Shown: in pieces, positions 21,881-29,010 of the stretch
Layout of the letters: every line of letters begins with the position of its first letter
Numbering within the stretch: the first letter of the stretch is position 1
Notes under the pieces: generated by a model
What the model was told of the DNA's origin: nothing
The model's input: only the letters and a program-made list of their open reading frames with translations
Database searches by the model: none
Source of the DNA: DAOUKH01 sp034421515
GTDB lineage: Bacteria > Chloroflexota > Dehalococcoidia > SHYB01
Direction of reading: 5' to 3'
Assembly: GCA_034421515.1 (NCBI GenBank)
Contig: DAOUKH010000097.1
Span: 1-30,885, forward strand
DNA: 30,885 bases
Translations under genes and position numbers: made by a program

Positions 21881-23209
21881 GTGCCGAGCTCTCCTAACGC
21901 AGCGGCCAGCGGCGCGCCGGCCTTCCCCGTGTCCTCTTTAGACAACGGGCTGCGGATCGTGTCAGCACCCATGCCCCACGTGCGGTCGGTGACCACCGCC
22001 TTCTTCCTTGGCGCGGGGTCGCGCTACGAGACGGACGCAGAGGCCGGACTCTCCCACTTCGTCGAGCACATGCTGTTCAAGGGGACGAAGAAGCGCCCGC
22101 TAGCCAGGGTGATATCGGAGACGATCGAGGGGGTCGGCGGCTACCTGAACGCGAGCACCGACCGCGAGGCGACGGTCTACTGGGCCAAGGTCGCCGCGCC
22201 GCACTTCGAGCTCAGCCTCGACCTGCTCTGCGACATGCTGCGGAACTCGCTGTATGAGCCCAGCGAGATCGAGCGCGAGCGCAAGGTCATCCTCGAAGAG
22301 CTGGCCGCCACATACGACTCCCCGGCGCAGCTCGTCGACCTGCTGATCGACCAGACGATGTGGCCGGGACAGGCCCTGGGGCGTGACATCGGTGGCGACC
22401 GCGAGTCGGTGAGCGGCATCATGCGGCCCAACCTGGTGGACTACGTCGCCGACCAGTACGCGCCCGACAACTGCGTCGTGGCCGTGGCGGGGCAGGTCGA
22501 GCACGAGCAGGTGGTGGCGGCGGTCGAGGCGCAGCTTGGCTCGTGGGGGCGCCCGGATGGTCACGGCAAGCAACGGGACTGGGAGCGCTCGGTCAACGGC
22601 GGGGGCGCCGGCCAAGAGGGGCCGCGGGTCGGGCTGACCGGCCGGCGTACGGAGCAGGCCCACCTCTGCATCGCCTACCCTGGGATGAGCAGCTCCGACC
22701 CCGACCGCTACGCCCTCGACCTGCTCAACGCCGTGCTCGGCGAAGGGATGAGCAGCCGCCTGTTCCTCCGCGTACGCGAGGAATTGGGCCTGGCCTACGA
22801 CGTCCACAGCTACGCGGCGCATTTCCTCGACGACGGCGCGGTGACGGTCTACGCCGGTGTCGAGCCGAAGCAGATCAACGCGGCGGTGAGGGCCATCCTC
22901 GGCGAGGTCCGCGGCGTCATGGAGCCGATCGGCGAGACGGAACTCCGCAAGGCGAAGGAGATGATCAAGGGCCGCCTGCTCCTCCGGACGGAGGACACCC
23001 GGAGCATGGCGGCGTGGGCCGGCGGCCAGCTACTCCTGCTCGGCGACCTGCGCTCCATCGACGAAGTGGTGGAGATCGTCGAGGCGCTGACGCCGGCGGA
23101 CTTGCGGCGGGCGGGGGAAAGAGTCTTCGCTCCTGAGAAAGTGAACCTGGCCGTCGTAGGGCCGTACCGGAGCGAGGCGCGGTTCAAGCGCTTGGTTGGC
23201 GCGGCGTAG
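21881..23209 (+). CDS. M16-family zinc peptidase (processing-peptidase-like)
   Basis: This 442-residue M16 peptidase has the inverted zinc motif H-F-V-E-H in LSHFVEHMLFKGTKKRP. The downstream Glu is expected in the IERERKVILEELAATYDSP region. The N-terminus LDNGLRIVSAPMPHVRSV and the glycine loop GAGSRYETDAEAGLSHF are classical. The C-terminal half (RRTEQAHLCIAYPG, VLGEGMSSRLFLRVREELGLAYDVHS) is the second, non-catalytic lobe. This matches single-chain bacterial homologues of mitochondrial processing peptidase beta, often called PqqL/YmxG-like. There is no signal peptide. I chose GTG 21881; GTG 21857 would overlap the MBL gene by 16 nt. Confidence 0.9.
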   Translation: MPSSPNAAASGAPAFPVSSLDNGLRIVSAPMPHVRSVTTAFFLGAGSRYETDAEAGLSHFVEHMLFKGTKKRPLARVISETIEGVGGYLNASTDREATVYWAKVAAPHFELSLDLLCDMLRNSLYEPSEIERERKVILEELAATYDSPAQLVDLLIDQTMWPGQALGRDIGGDRESVSGIMRPNLVDYVADQYAPDNCVVAVAGQVEHEQVVAAVEAQLGSWGRPDGHGKQRDWERSVNGGGAGQEGPRVGLTGRRTEQAHLCIAYPGMSSSDPDRYALDLLNAVLGEGMSSRLFLRVREELGLAYDVHSYAAHFLDDGAVTVYAGVEPKQINAAVRAILGEVRGVMEPIGETELRKAKEMIKGRLLLRTEDTRSMAAWAGGQLLLLGDLRSIDEVVEIVEALTPADLRRAGERVFAPEKVNLAVVGPYRSEARFKRLVGAA

Positions 23210-23239
23210 CGTAGGCTCGCCCGACGCCGTTCGGTAGCA

Positions 23240-23752
23240 TTACTCCTGTTGATAGGGCTGTCCGAAACGCTCAATGCTGGCGATTTCGGCGAGAGTCTTC
23301 CGCCGTTTCCCGACGGATTTGGCCTCGTCGGTGGGGTAGCCGAAGGGCATCACGGTAATGAGGTCGAAGTCTTCAGGGATGCCGAGGAGTTCCTTGACCG
23401 CGTCGCGGTCGATGCCTTGGACGTAGACCGTCCCAACGCCGAGGCTCCACGCCGTGAGGATCATGTTCTCGATTGCGCGGGCGGCGTCGAACTGAGGAAG
23501 GCGCGCGCCCTCCATCGCCACCGCGATGGCGAGGGGGGCGTCGGCGATGAAGGGGCCGCTGGAGGCAAGCTCGCCGATACGCCGCAGCGTGTCGCGCTCG
23601 CGCACGACGACGAAGCGCCAAGGCTGGCGGTTCCGTTGACTCGGCGCCCACCGCGCGGCGAGGAGGATCTTCTTGACGGCAGCGTCGGGGACGGGGTCGG
23701 ACGTGAACTCGCGGACCGCGACACGGGAACGGATGGCCTCGTAGACTTCCAT
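23240..23752 (-). CDS. Nitroreductase-family FMN oxidoreductase
   Basis: This 170-residue protein of the nitroreductase superfamily usually acts as an FMN homodimer using NAD(P)H to reduce nitro, quinone or related groups, or for dehalogenation or flavin chemistry. FMN-binding segments are RSRVAVREFTSDPVPD at the N-terminus, AARWAPSQRNRQPWRFVVV, GVGTVYVQGIDRDAV and LITVMPFGYPTDE. ATG 23752 has GAGGG 7 nt upstream. It is the last gene of the four-gene minus operon 25675-23240 and starts 11 nt after the EthD-like stop. The partners suggest a role in ring or xenobiotic turnover. The substrate is not readable. Confidence 0.9.
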   Translation of the reverse strand: MEVYEAIRSRVAVREFTSDPVPDAAVKKILLAARWAPSQRNRQPWRFVVVRERDTLRRIGELASSGPFIADAPLAIAVAMEGARLPQFDAARAIENMILTAWSLGVGTVYVQGIDRDAVKELLGIPEDFDLITVMPFGYPTDEAKSVGKRRKTLAEIASIERFGQPYQQE

Positions 23753-23763
23753 GGGGATGCCCT

Positions 23764-24564
23764 CTAGTTGCCCTCGTCGAACCAGCCCCACTCCCAGGGC
23801 TTGACCGTCTGCAGCGGACCGGCGAAGAGAGGCTCGACACCAGTGTCAACCGCCGGATGCCAGCGCTCGGCGCGCCACTCGGCGCTCCTTTCACGGATGG
23901 CCTCGGTGACGGCCAGGGGGTCCTCGTCGAGGTAGAAGAGGAAGATCATGCGGTGCTTCTCGAGTTGGGCGGCGTAGCGGCTCATGTCGACGCCGCCCGC
24001 GCCCTCCCGGACCATGGAGGGGCTCTTGAACCACCAGGCCCCGGTGACGCCGTCGAGGGCGAGCATATCGGGGATGTGGACCTGGTCGTACCACTGCGTA
24101 ACGTCGTCGACGACGGCGTCATCCGTGATGCGGTTGACCACCAAGAAGACGCCGCGATTGGGACGGTAGGGGAGCGCGTCGGGGTTCAGGCGCACCCTCC
24201 GACTGACGTAGGTGTTCACCACCATGTGCGGGGCGGTGATGTGGTTGCGGCGAATGGCGGGGAACCGCTTGCCGCCGATCGCGCCCATACGCCGGCCGAG
24301 ATCGATGAAGTCCTGCAGCGTCTCGCCCATCGGCTGCGTGAAGAGGTAATGTGTGACGTAGTGGATGGGGTCGAGGAGATCGCCGGAGACAAGCCGGGCC
24401 GCCCGGTAGGCGGGCGGCGAGACCCAGCGTTGCCCGTAGGCGACGCCGGGAAGAGCGAAGTTCTCCGGCATGTGGTCGAGCTGGTGGAACTCGTTGTAGA
24501 GGACGTGCGCCTTCGGATCGGTGATCTCAGTGAAGGCGAAGAACGCCATGCGTACCTTGTTCAC
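23764..24564 (-). CDS. EthD/NIPSNAP-like duplicated ferredoxin-fold protein
   Basis: This 266-residue protein is homologous to the next gene upstream. It reads VNKVRMAFFAFTEIT, then YNEFHQLDHMPENFALPG in the first half and WYDQVHIPDMLALDGVTGAWWF in the second. Each half has the strand-helix arrangement and His/Asp pair of dimeric alpha-beta-barrel (EthD, Dabb) proteins, so the chain is an internal duplication. EthD-type proteins assist P450 or other degradation steps, often with unclear chemistry. GTG 24564 has GGGAG 6 nt upstream and lies 10 nt after the paralogue's stop. The ending KPWEWGWFDEGN is shared with the paralogue (TPWEWDWFDQG). Function is not assigned. Confidence 0.78.
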   Translation of the reverse strand: MNKVRMAFFAFTEITDPKAHVLYNEFHQLDHMPENFALPGVAYGQRWVSPPAYRAARLVSGDLLDPIHYVTHYLFTQPMGETLQDFIDLGRRMGAIGGKRFPAIRRNHITAPHMVVNTYVSRRVRLNPDALPYRPNRGVFLVVNRITDDAVVDDVTQWYDQVHIPDMLALDGVTGAWWFKSPSMVREGAGGVDMSRYAAQLEKHRMIFLFYLDEDPLAVTEAIRERSAEWRAERWHPAVDTGVEPLFAGPLQTVKPWEWGWFDEGN

Positions 24565-24574
24565 GGCGCGCTCC

Positions 24575-25321
24575 CTAGCCCTGGTCGAACCAGTCCCATT
24601 CCCACGGCGTGATGGTCTGGAAAGGGCCGGAGAAGAGGGGCCTGACATGGTCGCCGAGCCCGCCGATGGCGGGGCGCTCCCGCAGACGTTCGGTGGCAGC
24701 CAAGGGGTCGCCGTCGAAGTAGAGCACGATGATGAGGCGCCGCGGGGGGAGGGCATAGCCGAACTTCTCCCCGGGGAGGTCGCTGCTGTAGAACATCGCG
24801 CCGGCGACCCCGGGATCGGCGAGCGCCTCGGGGACGTGGACAGCATCGACCCACCGCGTCACGTCGTCCAACTGCGAGGCGTCGAGCACGTCGGCCACGG
24901 TGACGTGAATCCCGGTGTGGGGGCGGTAGGGAGTGACGTCGCGGTGCACGAGGACCCGGGGAGAGGCGTAGGACTCCACGAGGCGGAAAGGCCCGGCGAG
25001 GTAGCTCTTGCGGAAGCGGTGGAAGCGTCCGCCGATGGCGTTCATGCGCCCCCCGAGGTCGAGAAAGTCGCGCAGGGTCTGCTCGAGGGGGTCCGTCATC
25101 AGGTAGGTGGTGACGTAGTGGATGGGGTCGAGCTCCGGCTCGGAGCAGGAGCGGGCGTCGCGGTAGGCGGGCGGGCAGACCCACCGTTGGCCGTGGGCGA
25201 TGCCGGGCAGGGCGATGTTCTCGGGCACGTGGTCGAGCTGGTGCCACTCGTTGTAAGGGCCGTGCTCGTCTGGCCGGGTGATCTCGGTAAAGGAAAAGAA
25301 TCCGGCTTTGACCTTGTTCAT
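24575..25321 (-). CDS. EthD/NIPSNAP-like duplicated ferredoxin-fold protein
   Basis: This 248-residue paralogue of 23764-24564 reads MNKVKAGFFSFTEITRPDE, YNEWHQLDHVPENIALPG and GQRWVCPPAYRDARSC, nearly the same N-terminal third. The second half is more diverged (DDVTRWVDAVHVPEALADPG). The shared HQLDH-P-EN pattern and the common C-terminal PWEW-WFD motif probably line the substrate pocket or dimer face. The gene starts 15 nt after the CMD stop and its ribosome site is weak, so coupling is likely. Two diverged copies kept side by side suggest a hetero-oligomer or two related substrates. I do not recognise a characterised member. Confidence 0.78.
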   Translation of the reverse strand: MNKVKAGFFSFTEITRPDEHGPYNEWHQLDHVPENIALPGIAHGQRWVCPPAYRDARSCSEPELDPIHYVTTYLMTDPLEQTLRDFLDLGGRMNAIGGRFHRFRKSYLAGPFRLVESYASPRVLVHRDVTPYRPHTGIHVTVADVLDASQLDDVTRWVDAVHVPEALADPGVAGAMFYSSDLPGEKFGYALPPRRLIIVLYFDGDPLAATERLRERPAIGGLGDHVRPLFSGPFQTITPWEWDWFDQG

Positions 25322-25336
25322 CGCGGGCCGCTTACG

Positions 25337-25675
25337 CTATCCGTCTATGCCGGGGTCGAGGGGCAGGCCGCGCTCTTCGTAGACCTGCTTGGCGACGTTG
25401 AGCGCGTTGACCGTGACCGGCCAGCCGGCGTAGAAGGCCATCTGGAGGAAGATCTCGTGCAGCTCCTCTTGGCTCAGGCCGTTATCGAGTGCCCTGCCGA
25501 TGTGGCCGCGCAGCTGGTCGGTACGGTAGAGGGCGGTGAGCACGGCGACGATCATCAAGCTGCGGTCGCGCTTGGACAGGCCGGGTCGCTCCCATATGTC
25601 GCCGAAGAGCAGGTTGTTGGTGAGGTCCATGAAGCGGGGCGAGAGCTGTTCGAAGGGACGGCGAGGGGTGGTCAT
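25337..25675 (-). CDS. Carboxymuconolactone-decarboxylase-family protein
   Basis: This 112-residue protein is the size of PcaC (4-carboxymuconolactone decarboxylase of the protocatechuate path). ERPGLSKRDRSLMIVAVLTALYR and LRGHIGRALDNGLSQEELHEIFLQMAFYAGWPVTVNAL are the conserved helices, with GH-x-x-RAL-x-NG in place of the redox C-x-x-C. It therefore belongs to the decarboxylase or hydrolase-type branch and not the AhpD peroxidase branch. AGGAG lies 8 nt before ATG 25675. It heads the four-gene operon with two EthD-like genes and a nitroreductase. True PcaC activity is not proved, since many homologues are uncharacterised. Confidence 0.9.
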   Translation of the reverse strand: MTTPRRPFEQLSPRFMDLTNNLLFGDIWERPGLSKRDRSLMIVAVLTALYRTDQLRGHIGRALDNGLSQEELHEIFLQMAFYAGWPVTVNALNVAKQVYEERGLPLDPGIDG

Positions 25676-25713
25676 ACTTGCGCTCCTGAAGTGGCTGGGA
25701 GTGGGGCAGCGGT

Positions 25714-25742
25714 AGCGTAGCCAGGCCCTTCTGGGGTGTCAA
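25714..25742 (-). promoter_or_regulatory. Promoter of the CMD/EthD/EthD/nitroreductase operon
   Basis: Minus strand: consensus TTGACA (25742-25737), 17 nt, then TACGCT (25719-25714), 38 nt before ATG 25675. It stands back to back with the CoA-transferase promoter on the other strand. Confidence 0.65.
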
Positions 25743-25754
25743 CCGAAGCGGCGG

Positions 25755-25784
25755 TTGCTGGAGCGCTGTACGCGGCGATAGGAT
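25755..25784 (+). promoter_or_regulatory. Candidate promoter of the CoA-transferase at 25819
   Basis: TTGCTG (25755-25760), an 18-nt spacer and TAGGAT (25779-25784). The -10 box overlaps ATG 25783, so translation should start further down, at GTG 25819. Confidence 0.45.
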
Positions 25785-25818
25785 GGGGCATCCCTTCGCC
25801 CCGGAGAACAAGCACGCC

Positions 25819-27018
25819 GTGATCCAGTCGGCCCTCGAAGGCGTTACCGTCCTCGACCTGACCCACTACATCGCGGGGCCGGTCGCCACGCGCCTGCTGG
25901 CGGAGTACGGCGCCGACGTGATCAAGGTCGAGCGCCGCGACGGAGGCGACGGCTCGCGCCGCGCCGGCCCCTTCCCCGGCGACGAGCCCCACCCGGAGAA
26001 GAGCGCCCTCTTCCTGCACCTCAACCGAGGAAAGCGCAGCGTCACGCTCGACCTGAAGGAGGCCCGGGGAGTCGAAGTGGTCAAACGTCTGGCGGCCAAG
26101 GCGGACATCTTGGTCGAAAACTTCCACCCCAGGGTAATGCCGTCGCTGGGACTCTCCTACGACGTACTCTCCAAGATCAACCCGTTGCTGGTGATGGTGT
26201 CGATATCGGACTTCGGGCAGACGGGGCCGAGCAAGGACTACCGGGGCTCGGAAATCGTGGACTACGCCCTCGGCGGGCCGTTCTACTTCACCGGCCTCGC
26301 CGACCGCAACCCGGTCAAGCTCGGGGGAAGCGTGGTGCAATACTACGCCGGGGTGCATGCCGCCGCAGCGGCGGCCACGGCGTTCATGGCGGCCACCTTC
26401 CGGGGCGAGGGCGATTGGGTCGACGTCTCGATCGTCGAGGCGCAGGCGACGAGCGCCGACCGACGGACCCCCATGATGGCCGGGTACCAGTACACGGGAC
26501 AGATCAACCACCGGGGCAGCGGGGCGGCGCCGCCGGTGCGGCCCTGTGCCGACGGTTACGTCAACCTGCAACTGGGCTTGGCCTGGTGGCCGCGGATCAC
26601 GGAGATGTTGGGCAGGCCCGATCTGCTCGACGATCCGCGGTTCTGCGACCCCCAAGAATCGCTGAAGCCCGAAAACGTCGACCTCCAGGAGAGCCTCTAC
26701 CTGGAGTGGCTGCTCTCTCGAACCATGACCGAGGCGTGGGCCGACGCGCAGCGCAACCGCGTCCTCTCCGGCCCCATCTACGCCATGAAGGACGTGCTCG
26801 CCGACCCGCACTTCCGGGAGCGGGACTTCTGGCAGCGGATCGACCATCCCGACGCGGGGCCGTTCGAATACCCCGGCCTGCCGTTCCAGACGTTCGGCGA
26901 GCCGAAGCAGCCAGCCCGGCCGGCGCCCCGCCTCGGCGAGCACACTCGCGAGGCCTTGGGCGACCTCGGCTACGGCGAGGCCGAGATCGACGCTCTGGCC
27001 CGCGACGGGGTCATCTAG
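25819..27018 (+). CDS. CaiB/BaiF family III CoA-transferase
   Basis: This 399-residue CoA-transferase reads SALEGVTVLDLTHYIAGPVA, GADVIKVERRDGGDGSRR and VTLDLKEARGVEVVKRL, with LVMVSISDFGQTGPSKDYRG as substrate loop. WVDVSIVEAQATS carries Glu at the catalytic position. The C-terminal RLGEHTREALGDLGYGEAEI is the usual tail. The start is uncertain: ATG 25783 lies inside the apparent -10 box and has no ribosome site, while GTG 25819 has GGAG 12 nt upstream and begins just before the conserved domain. It is divergent from the CMD/EthD/nitroreductase operon, which may belong to the same pathway. Substrate unknown. Confidence 0.9.
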   Translation: MIQSALEGVTVLDLTHYIAGPVATRLLAEYGADVIKVERRDGGDGSRRAGPFPGDEPHPEKSALFLHLNRGKRSVTLDLKEARGVEVVKRLAAKADILVENFHPRVMPSLGLSYDVLSKINPLLVMVSISDFGQTGPSKDYRGSEIVDYALGGPFYFTGLADRNPVKLGGSVVQYYAGVHAAAAAATAFMAATFRGEGDWVDVSIVEAQATSADRRTPMMAGYQYTGQINHRGSGAAPPVRPCADGYVNLQLGLAWWPRITEMLGRPDLLDDPRFCDPQESLKPENVDLQESLYLEWLLSRTMTEAWADAQRNRVLSGPIYAMKDVLADPHFRERDFWQRIDHPDAGPFEYPGLPFQTFGEPKQPARPAPRLGEHTREALGDLGYGEAEIDALARDGVI

Positions 27019-27024
27019 GGTTCC

Positions 27025-27054
27025 TTGACACGCGTTCTTGGTGAGCGGTAGCCT
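27025..27054 (+). promoter_or_regulatory. Promoter giving a leaderless metallophosphoesterase mRNA
   Basis: Consensus TTGACA (27025-27030), an 18-nt spacer and TAGCCT (27049-27054). GTG 27062 begins 7 nt after the -10 box. It lies within 40 nt of the preceding stop codon. Confidence 0.68.
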
Positions 27055-27061
27055 CGTCGCC

Positions 27062-27619
27062 GTGCGTATCGGCCTGCTCACCGACACCCATCTGCCGAGC
27101 GATATCCGCTATCTCTGGGACGAAGTACGGACCGCGTTCGACGGCGTCGACCTGATCCTCCACGGGGGCGACATCGTGACCCCCGGAGTACTCGACTGGC
27201 TCGAAGACATCGCGCCCACCCTGGCCGCGCGGGGCAACAACGACGGCGGCTGGGAAGACCAGCGGATGCAGGACCTCCACCTCCTCGACGTCGAAGGCTG
27301 GCGGCTGGCCCTGATCCACGACATGGAACCGGAGGACCGGCCCATCGAATACCTGCGGGACTTCTACCTGAAGGGCGAGGCGGCGGACATCATCGTCACC
27401 GGCCACACCCACTTCGAGCGCCTCGACTACCGGGACGGCGTCCTCCAGATCAACTCGGGCAGCCCGACGCACCCGCACCTCTACTCGACGCGGCTGGGCA
27501 CGGTGGGGCTGCTCGACGTCGCCGCCGACGGCATCGACGCTCGCGTGGTCAAGCTCGGCGAGACGCCCGGTCTGCGCAATCCCGGCGAGGAGCTTGCCCT
27601 GCGCGTCGGCCCGCGTTAG
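27062..27619 (+). CDS. YfcE/MJ0936-type metallophosphoesterase
   Basis: This 185-residue calcineurin-like phosphodiesterase has the complete two-metal signature: D8-T-H10 in RIGLLTDTHLPSD, GGD in LILHGGDIV, GNND, H in LALIHDM, and GHTH in IIVTGHTHFERLD. The length fits the small YfcE/MJ0936 group, which cleaves phosphodiester model substrates and whose natural substrate is unclear. GTG 27062 is preferred over an upstream in-frame GTG at 27038 because a TTGACA promoter ends just before it, and because the conserved domain starts at its second residue. Its TAG overlaps the TAA of the convergent FAD-oxidase gene by four bases. Confidence 0.92.
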   Translation: MRIGLLTDTHLPSDIRYLWDEVRTAFDGVDLILHGGDIVTPGVLDWLEDIAPTLAARGNNDGGWEDQRMQDLHLLDVEGWRLALIHDMEPEDRPIEYLRDFYLKGEAADIIVTGHTHFERLDYRDGVLQINSGSPTHPHLYSTRLGTVGLLDVAADGIDARVVKLGETPGLRNPGEELALRVGPR

Positions 27620-28995
27620 ACCGCGAGCTTTCCTGGATTGAGGATGCCCTCGGGGTCGAGGGCCCGCTTGATCGATCGTAAGGCGGAAAGGCGGTCGCGG
27701 CCCTCCGCCGCGAGTCGCTCCCGCAGCTTGAGCCCAACCCCGTGGCAGTACTCCATGCTGCCACCGAGGCGCTGAGCTTCCTCGATCAGCGCGAGCGACA
27801 CCGGCGTCACGTCAATTCCGCCATCGCCGAACGTTCCGAAGGCGACGGAGAAGAGGTCGGGGCGGCCCCAGACGGCGTACTCGCGGGCGGCAAGGCCCTC
27901 CGCCGCGAGGCGCTCCTCGCAGCGCGCCCGGAAGTCGAGGACACAATCGCCGGGCAGCGAGAGGTGCAGGTAGTCGAACGACGGCGTGGCGGGGTCCCTC
28001 ACCACCGCGAGGCGGCGGCCGCCCTCGGTGCGCTCGGCCCACCGCGCGGCAGAATCATGGCGTTCGTTCCAAAAGGTCTCGCCCAGCCCAACGAGGAGGC
28101 GTCCGCCGTGCTCGCGGCAGATGCGGAGACCCTCCTCGCGAAGGGCTTGTTCGACGGCGCGGGGGCCCTCGAAACAGAGGTAGAGCGTGGTGTGGGAGCC
28201 ACCGGTGTCACGCTCCTCGGTGAGGTCGATCATCGAGGGTTGGATGCCCTCCCGCACCATCGCACCGACCGCGCCGAAGCCCGCGGCGAAGGACTCGAAG
28301 CGCACGGCGTGCGCCGAACGGATCTCGGGGCGGGAGAAGACACGCAGCACGGCGGCGGTGATGACCCCCAGCGTCCCTTCCGCTCCGATGAAGGCATGGT
28401 CGAGGCGGGGCCCCGCCCGCAGCGACACGGCGCGGGCATCAAGGAGCCCGCCGGTGGCCAGGGCCGCCTCGAGGCCAATGACCTGATCGCCCATCGAGCC
28501 GTAGGCCGCCGCCAGGTAGCCGACGCCGTCGGTGGAGATGGCGCCGCCGACAGTCGCGATGGGCCGGTTCCAGGGGTCGTGGCCCAGCATGAGACCGTGT
28601 TTGGCCAGCGCGTCGTCGAGGTCGCCCAGCAGGGCGCCGGCCTCGACGACGGCGATCATGGCGCCGGTGTCGACGCTACGCAGGCGGTCCATGCGACGCA
28701 GGTCGAGCACGACGCCCCGCTGCAACGGGACCGCGCCGCCCATCACGCCGGTGCCGCCGCCGTGGGGGGTGACCGCGATGCCCTCGCCGGCGGCAAAGCA
28801 AAGAAGGGCCTGGACCTCCTCTGTCGAACTCGGCCGGACGACGACGTCGGGCACGGACTCGCCTGAGGCGACCTCGGCGACGTAGCGCCACGAGCCGTAG
28901 GCGTCGAGGGCGTGGTCTTCGCGGTCTTCGCGCGCCGACAGCACGTGCTCCGCTCCCACGATGGAAGCGAGCGCCTCAAGCCCGCGGGGGTCCAT
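27616..28995 (-). CDS. FAD-linked oxidase (GlcD / alkyl-DHAP-synthase-like)
   Basis: This 459-residue flavoprotein has a PCMH-type FAD domain: PDVVVRPSSTEEVQALLCFA, then TPHGGGTGVMGGAVP (pyrophosphate loop), VVEAGALLGDLDDAL and IATVGGAISTDGVG. The C-terminal FAD-oxidase cap ends SMEYCHGVGLKLRERLAAEG and LDPEGILNPGKLAV. The SMEY-HGVG-x-KL stretch resembles the His-rich active-site region of alkyl-dihydroxyacetone-phosphate synthase (SxxHHHGVG). The rest also fits D-2-hydroxyacid dehydrogenases such as GlcD, so the 2-hydroxyacid or ether-lipid role is open. ATG 28995 has GGGAGG 4 nt upstream. It starts 15 nt after the pyruvate-kinase stop and is probably co-transcribed with it. Confidence 0.88.
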   Translation of the reverse strand: MDPRGLEALASIVGAEHVLSAREDREDHALDAYGSWRYVAEVASGESVPDVVVRPSSTEEVQALLCFAAGEGIAVTPHGGGTGVMGGAVPLQRGVVLDLRRMDRLRSVDTGAMIAVVEAGALLGDLDDALAKHGLMLGHDPWNRPIATVGGAISTDGVGYLAAAYGSMGDQVIGLEAALATGGLLDARAVSLRAGPRLDHAFIGAEGTLGVITAAVLRVFSRPEIRSAHAVRFESFAAGFGAVGAMVREGIQPSMIDLTEERDTGGSHTTLYLCFEGPRAVEQALREEGLRICREHGGRLLVGLGETFWNERHDSAARWAERTEGGRRLAVVRDPATPSFDYLHLSLPGDCVLDFRARCEERLAAEGLAAREYAVWGRPDLFSVAFGTFGDGGIDVTPVSLALIEEAQRLGGSMEYCHGVGLKLRERLAAEGRDRLSALRSIKRALDPEGILNPGKLAV

Positions 28996-29010
28996 GCCGC
29001 CTCCCAAGGT

